The position numbers and the translations under genes are program-made. The notes below the pieces were generated by a model, which saw nothing but the letters and a program-made list of their open reading frames with translations, searched no databases and was not told where the DNA came from. A stretch of DNA of 64,000 bases from contig NZ_CP010817.1 in assembly GCF_000833025.1 (NCBI RefSeq), positions 1,116,001-1,180,000 on the forward strand. Direction: 5' to 3'. This DNA comes from Myroides profundi (GTDB lineage: Bacteria > Bacteroidota > Bacteroidia > Flavobacteriales > Flavobacteriaceae). This document shows positions 48,165-58,133 of this stretch, one piece after another. The first letter of the stretch is position 1. Each line of letters opens with the position of its first letter.

Positions 48165-49154
48165 ATGACGTATTCTAAGTATTTGGGGAATTTGATTCCT
48201 ATCCAGTTTGCAAGTTGGAAGTTTGAGAATAAACTACAAATAGCAGATAGCATTTTTAGTGATGTTATTTTGGATAGCTATTTCTTAAGTGAAAATAGTC
48301 AGTTAATTAGCCAAGTAGATTCATTTGTTGAACAAGTTTTTTCTGAACAATGGGAGGTCGATTTTGAAAGATTTACTACTTACTTATATCATCAATTAAT
48401 ACTAAAGAAGGGGTATGCTTTTGATAAACAAAAATATATTTACACTACACCAGTAGAGGGTATATCTCCTCAACAACTTTGGGATTGTTTAGATGTGGAA
48501 ATTATCGTTTTATTGGATGAAGATGTAGAAGAATGGTCTATTAAATTTGATGTTTCAGGCTTTGATACCCATTTATCAGTACTGTTTACTGTAGATGGAA
48601 ATTGGGTTTCACGAGACTTAAATGACAGTAGAACTCCTATAAAGACGGAGTATAAATCACTCGATTTAGATTTAGAATTTTATTATAGTGAAGATATTTA
48701 TGAATGGATAAGTACTCGTTTTATATCTTCATTAGTATGGGGAATTCGTCGGGGGTGTCGTATTTCCATACAGGAAGGATTATTTGCAAGAGAAGGGATG
48801 GAGGCGAGAATAATAAATTGTATAAAGAAATATGAGCAGAAGAATAAAAATGAGATTTATATAGCTGTTATGGGCGCTTTGGAGGAATCTTTTAATGTAG
48901 CTTGGCAAGACTATAATGAGGAGTATGAAAAGGATTTTGTATTAGAAAAAGCTAATGAGAATAGAGCGTTATTATGGCAATTAGTTGCGCCACCTAATAG
49001 TGTAAGAATAGTATTAAACGCCAATGAACAACTTGTTTTTATTCACTATAATAATTGTTATTGGGAGGAAGAACATGGAATTCACTTTATATATAATGAA
49101 CAATTAGATTTTCTTAGGATTGACTTTGGTAGTGATTATTGGGAAGAAGAATAA
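48165..49154 (+). CDS. Cytoplasmic protein of unknown function
   Basis: 329 aa, acidic, rich in Trp, Tyr and Glu, no signal peptide or membrane segment, no motif recognised. 62 nt after the DUF2461 gene and followed by a strong terminator shared with the convergent glutaminyl cyclase gene. Confidence 0.68.
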   Translation: MTYSKYLGNLIPIQFASWKFENKLQIADSIFSDVILDSYFLSENSQLISQVDSFVEQVFSEQWEVDFERFTTYLYHQLILKKGYAFDKQKYIYTTPVEGISPQQLWDCLDVEIIVLLDEDVEEWSIKFDVSGFDTHLSVLFTVDGNWVSRDLNDSRTPIKTEYKSLDLDLEFYYSEDIYEWISTRFISSLVWGIRRGCRISIQEGLFAREGMEARIINCIKKYEQKNKNEIYIAVMGALEESFNVAWQDYNEEYEKDFVLEKANENRALLWQLVAPPNSVRIVLNANEQLVFIHYNNCYWEEEHGIHFIYNEQLDFLRIDFGSDYWEEE

Positions 49155-49166
49155 AATACATATAAT

Positions 49167-49196
49167 AAAAAATGCTGACCATGGTCAGCATTTTTT
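49167..49196. terminator. Bidirectional terminator
   Basis: 14-bp perfect stem AAAAAATGCTGACC / GGTCAGCATTTTTT with a 2-nt centre. Confidence 0.9.
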
Positions 49197-49210
49197 GTTT
49201 TCAGTTTATG

Positions 49211-49246
49211 GTTCTCTGTTTCCAGTTTCCAGTTCTCTGTTTCCAG
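49211..49246. repeat. Short 21-bp tandem repeat
   Basis: GTTCTCTGTTTCCAG occurs at 49211-49225 and 49232-49246, with an extra partial TTTCCAG between them. Lies just after the stop of the minus-strand gene; likely replication slippage. Confidence 0.7.
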
Positions 49247-49255
49247 CTCCCTAAA

Positions 49256-50359
49256 TTATTTAATAATCTGTACTTCGAACATTTTGTCCCAGTTTTTACC
49301 TGTTAGGAAGAATGTCTTAGTCTGTGGGTTATAAGCGATACCGTTCATTACATCTCTGTCTTCGTGATATGTAGTTAGGTTTAGTAATTCGCTGAAGTCT
49401 ATAACAGCTTCTATTGCTCCTGTTTGAGGATTGATTACAGCTACTGCATTTTGTGCGTAGAAGTTAGCATATATCTTACCATCTACCCATTCTAATTCAT
49501 TAGCGTATGGAATAACATTCTTATCTGTATATACGCTTACTCTGTCTATTTCTTTAAAAGTCTCTGGATCTAGTTTATAGATAAACTCAGAACCTGATGT
49601 CATATAAAGATGCTTACCGTCATTCGTAAGTCCCCAACCTTCCATCTTCTGAAAATAAGGAAGTGTTTTCTCCTCTGTTAATGTTTCTGCATTGAATACA
49701 TGAGCTTCATTGTTTTGATAAGTTAGTTGGTATAGTTTACCGTTTAAGATAGTACACCCCTCACCGAAGATTTCTGCTGGTTGTTTGTGAATCTTGATGA
49801 CTTTACCTGTTTTATAATCTACTTGACGCACACTAGAGATTCCTTTCTTACCTGTTCCTCTTCCTGTGTTTGTTGTTCCTCCACCTTCACCATTACCTGT
49901 ACTTTCGTATAAAATACCATTGTAGAATTCTAGACCTTGTGTATAGGCATCTTGGTCATGAGGATAAGTGTTTACTAATTTATAGCTGTAAAAAGAAGGC
50001 TCTTTAGGAGCTGTTATTTCTATACTTGTAGTGAATTCTTTATTCGAATTTTCAGCATAAGCGACAGCTTTAATCGTTGTTTTACCTAATTTTTGTTCAC
50101 CTAAGTTTAGATTTAACACCTCATTTTTGATAGAAGCACCTACTTTTTTGTCGTTGAAGTAATAAATTACAGAGTCTACTTGCGCATTTTCGGTAGTTTT
50201 TAGACTCAGTTTTATGTCTTCATTTCCCTTATATAGCTGTTTTAGATGAGTAGTATCAATAGATAAAACATTTTTTTCTAAATTTTTTTTGTTCGAACAG
50301 CTCATAAAAGCTACTCCTAATACTAACGGAACTAGAATGTTATATTTTTTCATTGTCAT
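49256..50359 (-). CDS. Glutaminyl-peptide cyclotransferase, beta-propeller type (lipoprotein)
   Basis: 367 aa. Lipobox ending at Cys21 (AFMSC), an Ig-like or linker region (about 25-125), then a five-bladed propeller of the plant/bacterial glutaminyl cyclase family with NTYPHDQDAYTQGLEFYNGILYESTG, GEGCTILNGKLYQLTY and ANELEWVDGKIYAN. Forms N-terminal pyroglutamate on exported proteins. In Bacteroidota many exported proteins start with Gln after signal removal, a plausible substrate pool. Confidence 0.93.
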   Translation of the reverse strand: MTMKKYNILVPLVLGVAFMSCSNKKNLEKNVLSIDTTHLKQLYKGNEDIKLSLKTTENAQVDSVIYYFNDKKVGASIKNEVLNLNLGEQKLGKTTIKAVAYAENSNKEFTTSIEITAPKEPSFYSYKLVNTYPHDQDAYTQGLEFYNGILYESTGNGEGGGTTNTGRGTGKKGISSVRQVDYKTGKVIKIHKQPAEIFGEGCTILNGKLYQLTYQNNEAHVFNAETLTEEKTLPYFQKMEGWGLTNDGKHLYMTSGSEFIYKLDPETFKEIDRVSVYTDKNVIPYANELEWVDGKIYANFYAQNAVAVINPQTGAIEAVIDFSELLNLTTYHEDRDVMNGIAYNPQTKTFFLTGKNWDKMFEVQIIK

Positions 50360-50380
50360 TTTTTAATTTGATACAATATA

Positions 50381-50388
50381 CAAATCTA
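50381..50388 (-). promoter_or_regulatory. -7 promoter box of the glutaminyl cyclase gene
   Basis: Minus-strand TAGATTTG, exact consensus, about 22 nt before the ATG; back to back with the ffs promoter. Confidence 0.5.
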
Positions 50389-50408
50389 ATGCTAATAGTT
50401 GAAAAAGC

Positions 50409-50438
50409 TTGGAAAAATAAAAAACCGTTGTATATTTG
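50409..50438 (+). promoter_or_regulatory. Promoter of the SRP RNA gene
   Basis: TTG (50409-50411), 19 bases, TATATTTG (50431-50438): an ideal Bacteroidota housekeeping promoter just before the RNA. Confidence 0.85.
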
Positions 50439-50440
50439 CA

Positions 50441-50540
50441 GTGGCAAGTCCTACACGACCAGCTCCCTCTTAATCCTCCAGGGTGGGAACGCAGCAAAGG
50501 TCTGAGGTTGTAGCGGTGCGATGTAGGTAGCTTGCCATTT
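50441..50540 (+). ncRNA. ffs: Signal recognition particle RNA, small bacterial type
   Basis: About 100-nt hairpin RNA. TGGCAAG (50442-50448) pairs with CTTGCCA (50531-50537) to close the rod, CCTACA pairs with TGTAGG, and the conserved Ffh-binding internal loops appear as CAGG..GGGAACGCAGCA (50479-50495). Ends in a T run at 50538. Binds Ffh to target membrane and exported proteins. Exact ends are estimated. Confidence 0.9.
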
Positions 50541-50618
50541 TTTTCTTATTTGTAGATCTCCGTGTTGGAGATTTTTTTTTTGCCCTAAAGTTTTTTCCTT
50601 TTACTTTGAATATCGTTG

Positions 50619-50647
50619 TTGGGTGGGTACGATTTTTGTTATTTTTG
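50619..50647 (+). promoter_or_regulatory. Promoter of tamB
   Basis: TTG (50619-50621), 18 bases, TATTTTTG (50640-50647, exact consensus). The transcript would start about 10 nt before the TTG at 50663, which supports that start codon over the earlier TTG at 50606. Confidence 0.6.
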
Positions 50648-50662
50648 TATAAAAAATTTGTT

Positions 50663-53600
50663 TTGAAGAAGATAACAATTAAAATAGGTAAGATACTAGG
50701 CTGGTTCTTACTTAGTTTATTTCTAATATTACTACTTCTTATCGTTGCGATACAGATACCTGCTGTCCAAAATAAGGTGAAGGATTTTGCCATCACCTTT
50801 GTACAGGATAAAATAGGTACTCCTGTGTCCTTAGATAGGATAGAGATTGCCTTTCCTAAAAAAATAGTAGTTAAGAATCTTTATGTTGAGTCTCAGCAGA
50901 AGGATACTCTGTTGTATACTAATTATCTAGGTGTAGATATTAGCTTATTTGCCCTGCTGAAAAGCTCTGTAAATGTCAATAGTGTTCAGTTAGATGGACT
51001 AAAGACAGATATTAAACGCGATAGTCTAGGACGCTTTAACTTTGATTATATCATCGAAGCCTTCGCTTCAGATGAAGAGGAGGATAAAGAGGACAGTAGC
51101 TCTATGGCTATAGATGTAGGTGAGATAAGCCTTAGCGATATCCAGGTAAAGTACAATGATGATTATGATGGTCATCACGTTTCGTTTGGATTAAAGAGAT
51201 TTATTACGCGTTTTAAACAATTTGATTTAGAGGAGATGAAATTTGCTATTCCTAAGATTGCGATTGCAGGAATAGACTTAAATTATAAAAAAGAATTGCC
51301 TTCTCAGGCTTCTATTGAGGCAGCACAGTTAGTTGTAGAGCCAAAAGAAGAAGAGTCGAATACTTCTGCGATGCCTATAGTAGATTTAGGTACTATAGAG
51401 TGGACAGATAGTAATATCGTCTTTGAGGATAAGGAGAGCAAGTTATATGCTAATCTGGCGTTAGGAGCTTTTAAAACTACATTTGAGCAAATTGATTTAA
51501 AGAATCAACAGATAGATTTAAAAGAGATCCGATTAGATGATACCAAGGCTGTAGTTCATTTATTTCCTACAGCTATTAAGGCTGCAGAGCCTGTAAAAGA
51601 AGAGGAAAATACTCCTGTGGTGGAAGAGTCTGCTCCATGGAAACTGGGTATAAAAGAATTTGCTCTAAACTCTATTGATGTCAAGTTTGACAACGATAAC
51701 TTTAAAGCATTGACTTTTGGGTTAGACCCTAATCATATCGCTTTTACAGATATTAATTTTGATTTAAAAGATTTTCAGTTTTCTCCTAATGTGATCAGAG
51801 GAAATTTAGAAGGTTTTTCTTTTAAAGAAAAGAGCGGGTTGCAAGTAGATAAATTCAAAACTTATTTTCTATACGGTGATCAAACTACTTTCATTAAAGA
51901 CTTCATTTTAGAAACCCCTAACTCTAAGTTTGACGCTAACGTAACATTGAATTATAAAGATGTGAATAAGTTGTCAGAGCATTTAGAGGATACTTCAGTG
52001 GATGTTCTAATCAAAGAGTCTCATCTAGGATTAAGAGATGTATATCTAGCTATGCCTACTATTTTTGAAGAAGCTGGATTAACAAGTTTAACGAATAAAA
52101 ATTTAGCTGTAGACATTAAAGCAAAAGGTGTAGTAGGAGATTTGTCTATTGAACAGTTTTTATTGACAGGATTACAGTCTACAACTATCAATGTGATTGG
52201 GAATATAAAAGGAGCAACTACTCCTGAAAAAGCGATAGTAGATTTAAAACTGAATAAATTTCAGACTTCTGCTAAGGATATCTTCAGCATCGCTCCAAAA
52301 GGCGTGCTGCCAACGAATATAGAGATTCCTTCGCACTTATCACTATCAGGTAATGTAAAGGGAGGGATGAAGGCGATACAGTCTCAATTAGCCCTTAAAA
52401 CGACTTCTGGTAATGCAGATGTAAAAGTATTCTTCGATCAACGCATAAAAGGGAAAGAGAAGTATTCTTTAATAGCAAATATCGCTGAACTAAAATTAGG
52501 TCAAATCTTAAAGAATGACTCTATCGGTACGCTATCTATGTCTGCTTCTGTAAGTGGGATAGGACTAGACCCTAAGAATATAAACGCAAAAGGAAATATC
52601 AATGTTGTAAAGGCTGAATACAGTGGGTATAGTTATAACAATATTGAGTTAGATGGAGCTATTGAAGACGGAAAATATACTATTCATTCTATTAACAATG
52701 ATCCTAATCTAAACTTTGCATTAGATGCTAGTGGGCTGTGGACGGATAAGGGAATTAGCTTAGACTTATTGGCTGATTTTAAAAATATTGATTTATATAA
52801 ATTAAGTATAGAAGAAGCTCCGGCTAGCTTTAAAGGTACTATAGAAGGGAAGTTGGCTAATATTATGCCTGATGATCTAGATGGTACAGTGGCTTTAAAA
52901 GGACTGTCTTATATGTCTGCTTCTAGAGCATATAAACTTCAGCCAATAGAGATAGTTGCTACGAGTAAGGATACTCATAAATCATTAGGTCTGACGTCTG
53001 AATTGGTAGATTTCAATATGCAAGGAGAGTATAAAATTACTCAACTAGCAGATGCGCTAATGAAGACAGTGGCTGTCTATTATGCAACAGAAGAGCCTAA
53101 AAAAGAAATTGCTAAAAAGACTGTAATTGATCAAAATGGAGCAGAGGAAAAGGAACAAGATAAAAACTACTTTACTTATAAACTTTTGGTTAAGGAAAGT
53201 CCTGTTATTCACTCTGTGGTACCTGATCTAAAAGAATTAAAACCAATAGAGGTATCGGGTAAGTATGATGCGAGTACTGATTATATTAGTTTAAAAGGAT
53301 TGATTCCGCTAATAATCTACGGTGAAAATGAGATTAATAATATCGCTATAGAATTAAAACCTGTCAATGACGCATTAACTTATGGGCTGTCTGTAGAAAG
53401 GGTAGCGAATGCTAGTGTGGCACTTAGAAGAGTATCATTAGCAGGTGGTATAAAAGATAATACGATTAGTTATAATTTGAGTCTAAAAGATAAGTCAGAT
53501 GCGGTGTGTTATCTTATCGCTGGGGATGTTCGTGCTGAGGATGGAGATATGATAGCGAGGTTATATCCAGATGGTTTTATACTAGACTATCAAAAGTGGG

Positions 53601-55741
53601 TGGTGGAACCAGAGAATAGATTTGTGCTAAAACCAGAAGGGTTTTATGTGAAAGACTTTAAATTATCACACGACGATAGTGCCTTAGTTATAGAGTCTAA
53701 GGATGAAGTAGCGAATAGCCCAATGAGAATATTGTTTAATGATTTTAGCATTGAGATGTTGACTAAGATGGTTAAGAAAGATGTTCTATTGGCTAGTGGG
53801 TTTATTGATGGTGAGGTATATTTAAAAGATTTAGCAACAGACTTTAGATTTATATCAGATATTGATATTTCTAAGTTACAGGTGATGGAGATAGGGTTAG
53901 GTGACTTACATGTTGGCGTGAAGAATGAGAGTGCTAGTAAGTTTATAACCGATATTACCTTACAAGGAGGAGAGAATAAGATATCTATCGACGGATGGGC
54001 TGATGCGGATACTCAAGAGATGAATATGAATGTGAATTTGGCTAAGTTCCAAATGGCAGCGATAGAATATTTTGCAAAAGATCAGTTGTCTAAGGCAGAA
54101 GGATTCTTCTCAGGTGATCTGAAAATAGGAGGAAAGTTTACAGACCCTAAAATATTAGGAGCGATGAACTTTAATGATATAGGTTTCCATGTGAATGATT
54201 TAAATGCTGATTTCAGAAAGATTAACGAAAAGATTTCTTTTACAAACAGAGGGATAGAGTTAGATAAGTTTAGTATCACAGATACAGATGGAAATATACT
54301 AGTGGTAGATGGTCAGGTACTTACTAAGTCATATCAAGATTTTGCTTTTAATCTAAGTATTAAGGCAGTTGATTTTAAAGCAGTGAATTCTACATCTAAA
54401 GATAATGAGATGTATTATGGTAAACTGGTTTTTGACAGCGATATTAAGATTAAAGGGGATTTAAATAAACCTATTGTTACTGGAGGAATAGAGGTTGGTA
54501 AGAAGACAGATTTCTCGTTTGTATTACCACAGGAAGACCCTAGTATAGCAGATAGAGAAGGTATTGTGGAGTTCGTAGATCAGCACAGTTTACAATTGGC
54601 TGAAATGCAGAAGTATGAAGAGGATTTTAATAACTCAGCACTTAAAGGATTAGATGTTTCTGTTTCGATTAAAGTAGATAAAGAAGCTAGCTTTACGATG
54701 ATTATGGATAAATCAAGTGGAGATAAGATCATTCTAAAAGGAGAAGCAGACTTAGTGGGAGGTATTGACCCATCTGGTAAAGTAACGTTATCTGGACGAT
54801 ATGAATTCTCTCAAGGTTCTTATGATTTGTCATTTAATATGATGAAGAGAAAGTTTGAGATTCAGAAAGGAAGTTATATTGTTTGGGCAGGTGATCCAAC
54901 TGATGCAAATCTAAACTTGACAGCTATCTATGAGACGAAGACTGCTCCAATAGATCTATTAGGAAATCAGCTAAGCAGTCTATCGCCTACACAGCAAAAT
55001 ATGTATAAGCAGAAGATACCATTCCAAGCATTATTAAAGATGGAAGGAGAGCTACTGAAGCCTGAAATATCTTTTGATGTGCAGTTAAAAGAAGGAATTA
55101 CAAGTGTATCTGGAGATGTGCTAAGCAATACGAAGACGAAGTTAGAACAGTTAAGACAGAATGAGTCTGAACTAAATAAACAAGTATTTGCGTTACTGTT
55201 ACTAAACAGATTTATAGGTGAGAATCCTTTTGAGAGTAGTGCAGGAGGAATGAGTGCAGGGTCAATGGCTAGACAGAGTGTGAGTAGATTACTATCAGAT
55301 CAGTTGAATAATTTGGCTGGTAACTTAATCGCAGGTGTAGAGCTTAACTTCAACTTAGAATCGTCAGAAGATTATTCTTCTGGAAGCAAAGAGAATAGAA
55401 CAGACTTAAATGTGGCAGTGTCAAAACGCTTATTCTCTGATCGATTAAAAGTAACAGTAGGAAGTAGCTTCGAAGTAGAAGGGAATGCCCGTCAGAATGA
55501 ACAAGCAGCTAATATAGCAGGAGATATTGAATTAGAGTATGCACTGTCAAAAGACGGTAGATACTTAATGAAAGTGTATAGAAAGAACCGCTATGAAGTA
55601 GCTCTTCAGGGTCAAATCGTAGAGACAGGAGTCGGATTTATAATAACGATGAGTTATGAGAGATTCCGCGAATTATTTGAACGTAGTAAAGATAAAAGAC
55701 AATTAAAAAAGCAATTAAGAGATGAAGCTAAAGCAGAGTAA
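50663..55741 (+). CDS. tamB: TamB-like translocation and assembly module protein
   Basis: Giant AsmA/TamB-type bridge protein that helps insert outer-membrane proteins or carry lipids. 1692 aa from a TTG at 50663 (LKKITIKIGKILGW); no ATG is available near the N-terminus. One N-terminal membrane anchor (about 13-35), a long run of repeating beta-strands, and a C-terminal TamB/DUF490 domain (about 1230-1680, including ALLKMEGELLKPEISFDVQL and LNNLAGNLIAGVELNFN). It overlaps tamL by 20 nt; the pair forms the Bacteroidota TAM system. Confidence 0.93.
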   Translation: MKKITIKIGKILGWFLLSLFLILLLLIVAIQIPAVQNKVKDFAITFVQDKIGTPVSLDRIEIAFPKKIVVKNLYVESQQKDTLLYTNYLGVDISLFALLKSSVNVNSVQLDGLKTDIKRDSLGRFNFDYIIEAFASDEEEDKEDSSSMAIDVGEISLSDIQVKYNDDYDGHHVSFGLKRFITRFKQFDLEEMKFAIPKIAIAGIDLNYKKELPSQASIEAAQLVVEPKEEESNTSAMPIVDLGTIEWTDSNIVFEDKESKLYANLALGAFKTTFEQIDLKNQQIDLKEIRLDDTKAVVHLFPTAIKAAEPVKEEENTPVVEESAPWKLGIKEFALNSIDVKFDNDNFKALTFGLDPNHIAFTDINFDLKDFQFSPNVIRGNLEGFSFKEKSGLQVDKFKTYFLYGDQTTFIKDFILETPNSKFDANVTLNYKDVNKLSEHLEDTSVDVLIKESHLGLRDVYLAMPTIFEEAGLTSLTNKNLAVDIKAKGVVGDLSIEQFLLTGLQSTTINVIGNIKGATTPEKAIVDLKLNKFQTSAKDIFSIAPKGVLPTNIEIPSHLSLSGNVKGGMKAIQSQLALKTTSGNADVKVFFDQRIKGKEKYSLIANIAELKLGQILKNDSIGTLSMSASVSGIGLDPKNINAKGNINVVKAEYSGYSYNNIELDGAIEDGKYTIHSINNDPNLNFALDASGLWTDKGISLDLLADFKNIDLYKLSIEEAPASFKGTIEGKLANIMPDDLDGTVALKGLSYMSASRAYKLQPIEIVATSKDTHKSLGLTSELVDFNMQGEYKITQLADALMKTVAVYYATEEPKKEIAKKTVIDQNGAEEKEQDKNYFTYKLLVKESPVIHSVVPDLKELKPIEVSGKYDASTDYISLKGLIPLIIYGENEINNIAIELKPVNDALTYGLSVERVANASVALRRVSLAGGIKDNTISYNLSLKDKSDAVCYLIAGDVRAEDGDMIARLYPDGFILDYQKWVVEPENRFVLKPEGFYVKDFKLSHDDSALVIESKDEVANSPMRILFNDFSIEMLTKMVKKDVLLASGFIDGEVYLKDLATDFRFISDIDISKLQVMEIGLGDLHVGVKNESASKFITDITLQGGENKISIDGWADADTQEMNMNVNLAKFQMAAIEYFAKDQLSKAEGFFSGDLKIGGKFTDPKILGAMNFNDIGFHVNDLNADFRKINEKISFTNRGIELDKFSITDTDGNILVVDGQVLTKSYQDFAFNLSIKAVDFKAVNSTSKDNEMYYGKLVFDSDIKIKGDLNKPIVTGGIEVGKKTDFSFVLPQEDPSIADREGIVEFVDQHSLQLAEMQKYEEDFNNSALKGLDVSVSIKVDKEASFTMIMDKSSGDKIILKGEADLVGGIDPSGKVTLSGRYEFSQGSYDLSFNMMKRKFEIQKGSYIVWAGDPTDANLNLTAIYETKTAPIDLLGNQLSSLSPTQQNMYKQKIPFQALLKMEGELLKPEISFDVQLKEGITSVSGDVLSNTKTKLEQLRQNESELNKQVFALLLLNRFIGENPFESSAGGMSAGSMARQSVSRLLSDQLNNLAGNLIAGVELNFNLESSEDYSSGSKENRTDLNVAVSKRLFSDRLKVTVGSSFEVEGNARQNEQAANIAGDIELEYALSKDGRYLMKVYRKNRYEVALQGQIVETGVGFIITMSYERFRELFERSKDKRQLKKQLRDEAKAE

Positions 55742-58031
55742 AATATATAATGGATTAGCGGGATGTCTTGGACTATTATTTATATTCTCATGTAATACAA
55801 CTCGTCATTTGGCAGAAGATGAGTATCTGTATTCTGGAGGAAAAATAGTGATTAACAGTGATTCATTGTCTAAGTCTCAAAAGTCTGAGATGAACGATGA
55901 GTTACATGGGTTATTACGTCCTATCCCTAATGCTACACTGTTAGGTATGCATCCTAAATTGTTTTTTTATAACCTAGCAGGAGATCCAGAAAAGAGTAAT
56001 AAAATGCGTCGATGGATGCGAAATAAGTTAGGTGAACCACCTGTATTATTCGATCAAGTAGACATGGAGAATAATAAAGCTATTCTATCTAATCGATTAG
56101 AGAATCAAGGGTACTTCAACGTAGATGTGACTTATGATACGCTTCGACCAAGTGCAAAAAAGAAAGGAGTAGAGTATACTGTAATCCCTGGTGACCAATA
56201 TAAAATACGTGAGTTTACCTTTGCCAAAGATTCTACAGGTATCAAGCAAGTATTGTCTCAAGCTATGCCTTATACAAGATTAAAAAAGGGTAGAGCTTAT
56301 GACTTAGATGTTATTAAAGATGAACGTACTAGATTTGATAATTATCTGAAGAATAAGGGATATTATTACTTCAGTGCTGATAATTTACTAGTACAGGTAG
56401 ATAGTAGTGTAGGACATCATCAGGTAGACTTGGCATTAAAGATCAAAGAGAATACCCCTAAGTTAGCACTAGAGCCTTATACGATAGATAATATCTATAT
56501 ATTTTCAGATTATGTTTTGTCTGATACGAATTATATGCAGGCTCTTGATTCTGCACAAGTGTATAAAGATTTTAAAATAGTAGATCCTAAAGGAAAGTTT
56601 AAACCTTCTATTTATGATAGAGCGATTCACTTAAAACATGGAGATACATATAATAGAAATGATCATAACTTATCTCTAAATAGATTGGTGAGTTTAGGTG
56701 TTTTTAAATTTGTGAAGAATCAGTTTGAGATATCAGATAGTTTAAATCATAAATTAAACGCTTATTATTTCTTAACTCCTGATAACCCTAAGGCTATTAG
56801 ACTTGAGTTGTTAGGAAAGATGAATTCTGCGAGTTATAATGGAGCAGAGTTAAATCTGAACTGGAGTAATAAGAACTTTATGAGAGGGGCTGAGGTGTTT
56901 TCTGTGTCAGCTTATGGTGGAGCAGACTTCCAGATGTCATCAGCTAATAATGGATATAATGTATATAAGGTAGGTCTTGAGACTAGTCTGACTTGGCCTA
57001 AGATTATCTCTCCATTTAATCTACAATCGACTAGTGCTTATATCCCTAAGACACGTGCTATTCTTGGGGGAGAATATTTAGAACGTAGCCAATTGTATTC
57101 ATTGCAGTCTTTTAAAGCTTCTTGGGGGTATCTATGGAAAGAGAGTGCTTTTAGAGAGCATGATTTGAAAGTATTTGATATTAACTATGTAAAACCTGGG
57201 CATGTTACAGATTATTATAAAGAGTATGCAGAGGGGAACCCATCACTGGAGAGGGTATTAGATAAGCAATTGACTTTTGGACCTACTTATACCTATACTT
57301 ATACAAATACTAGTAAGAAGTTTAAAAAAGGGACAATATACTATCGTGGAGGATTAGATTTGTCTGCTAATATCACAGGTTTATTAATGGGGGCTAATGT
57401 GGATAAGGATAAGGAAAAAAGTTTGATAGGAGTTCCATTTAGTCAATATATAAAAACAGAACACGACTTTAGACATTACTTAAGACTAAGTAAAACTTCA
57501 CAGTTAGTAAGTAGAATACACGCTGGTATAGGGGTAGCTTATGGTAACTCTAAACAGATGCCTTATACAAAGCAGTTTTATGTAGGAGGATCAAACAGTA
57601 TTAGAGCGTTTAGAGCACGTACTTTAGGACCAGGTTCATTTAATCCAGAGATTAACAATGCTAAGTTTATACCAGATCAATCAGGAGATATGTTATTAGA
57701 AATGAACTTAGAGTACCGAAAAAAACTATTCAGCATTGTTCATGGTGCATTGTTTGTTGATGCAGGAAATATTTGGAATCTAAATGATGTATCAGATCGA
57801 CCTGGAGGTAAGTTCAGTGGAGACTTTTTAAATGAGTTAGCAATTGGAGCAGGAGCAGGGTTGCGATTTGATGTAACATTCTTAGTTCTTCGTTTTGATT
57901 TTGCTTTTCCATTGCGCGTGCCATATCATGCATCTGGCGAGCGTTGGGTAATAGATGATATTAATTTTGGAAGTAGTAGATGGCGAAAAGACAATCTAAT
58001 GTTTAACTTCGCTATTGGGTATCCTTTCTAA
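55722..58031 (+). CDS. tamL: TamL: lipidated BamA/TamA-family outer-membrane protein
   Basis: 769 aa. Lipobox ending at Cys24 (FIFSC), so it is lipid-anchored, unlike E. coli TamA. Then POTRA-like domains (about 90-430) and a C-terminal 16-strand Omp85 barrel with YVGGSNSIRAFRARTLGPG (the lid-lock RAF motif variant) and DVTFLVLRFDFAFPLRVP, ending IGYPF. Start overlaps the end of tamB by 20 nt, so translation is coupled. Role in outer-membrane assembly is inferred from the family. Confidence 0.93.
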   Translation: MKLKQSKIYNGLAGCLGLLFIFSCNTTRHLAEDEYLYSGGKIVINSDSLSKSQKSEMNDELHGLLRPIPNATLLGMHPKLFFYNLAGDPEKSNKMRRWMRNKLGEPPVLFDQVDMENNKAILSNRLENQGYFNVDVTYDTLRPSAKKKGVEYTVIPGDQYKIREFTFAKDSTGIKQVLSQAMPYTRLKKGRAYDLDVIKDERTRFDNYLKNKGYYYFSADNLLVQVDSSVGHHQVDLALKIKENTPKLALEPYTIDNIYIFSDYVLSDTNYMQALDSAQVYKDFKIVDPKGKFKPSIYDRAIHLKHGDTYNRNDHNLSLNRLVSLGVFKFVKNQFEISDSLNHKLNAYYFLTPDNPKAIRLELLGKMNSASYNGAELNLNWSNKNFMRGAEVFSVSAYGGADFQMSSANNGYNVYKVGLETSLTWPKIISPFNLQSTSAYIPKTRAILGGEYLERSQLYSLQSFKASWGYLWKESAFREHDLKVFDINYVKPGHVTDYYKEYAEGNPSLERVLDKQLTFGPTYTYTYTNTSKKFKKGTIYYRGGLDLSANITGLLMGANVDKDKEKSLIGVPFSQYIKTEHDFRHYLRLSKTSQLVSRIHAGIGVAYGNSKQMPYTKQFYVGGSNSIRAFRARTLGPGSFNPEINNAKFIPDQSGDMLLEMNLEYRKKLFSIVHGALFVDAGNIWNLNDVSDRPGGKFSGDFLNELAIGAGAGLRFDVTFLVLRFDFAFPLRVPYHASGERWVIDDINFGSSRWRKDNLMFNFAIGYPF

Positions 58032-58051
58032 TATGTGTGGAAACAATACAC

Positions 58052-58099
58052 AAAAAACTCCCCACCTTTTCCTATTGTGGAAAGTTGGGGAGTTTTTTT
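58052..58099 (+). terminator. Terminator after tamL
   Basis: Long stem AAAAAACTCCCCA / TGGGGAGTTTTTT with an inner CTTTTCC / GGAAAG pairing. Confidence 0.9.
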
Positions 58100-58133
58100 A
58101 TAATTCGCATAATGTGTTGAATTTAAAACAGAT

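Noticed and set aside
50606..50662. N-terminal extension of tamB
   Set aside because: Begins at a TTG upstream of the predicted promoter; the residues are not family-like.
50470..50796. Minus-strand open frame across the SRP RNA and tamB start
   Set aside because: It is the reverse complement of ffs, the tamB promoter and the tamB N-terminus; no promoter and no protein-like composition.
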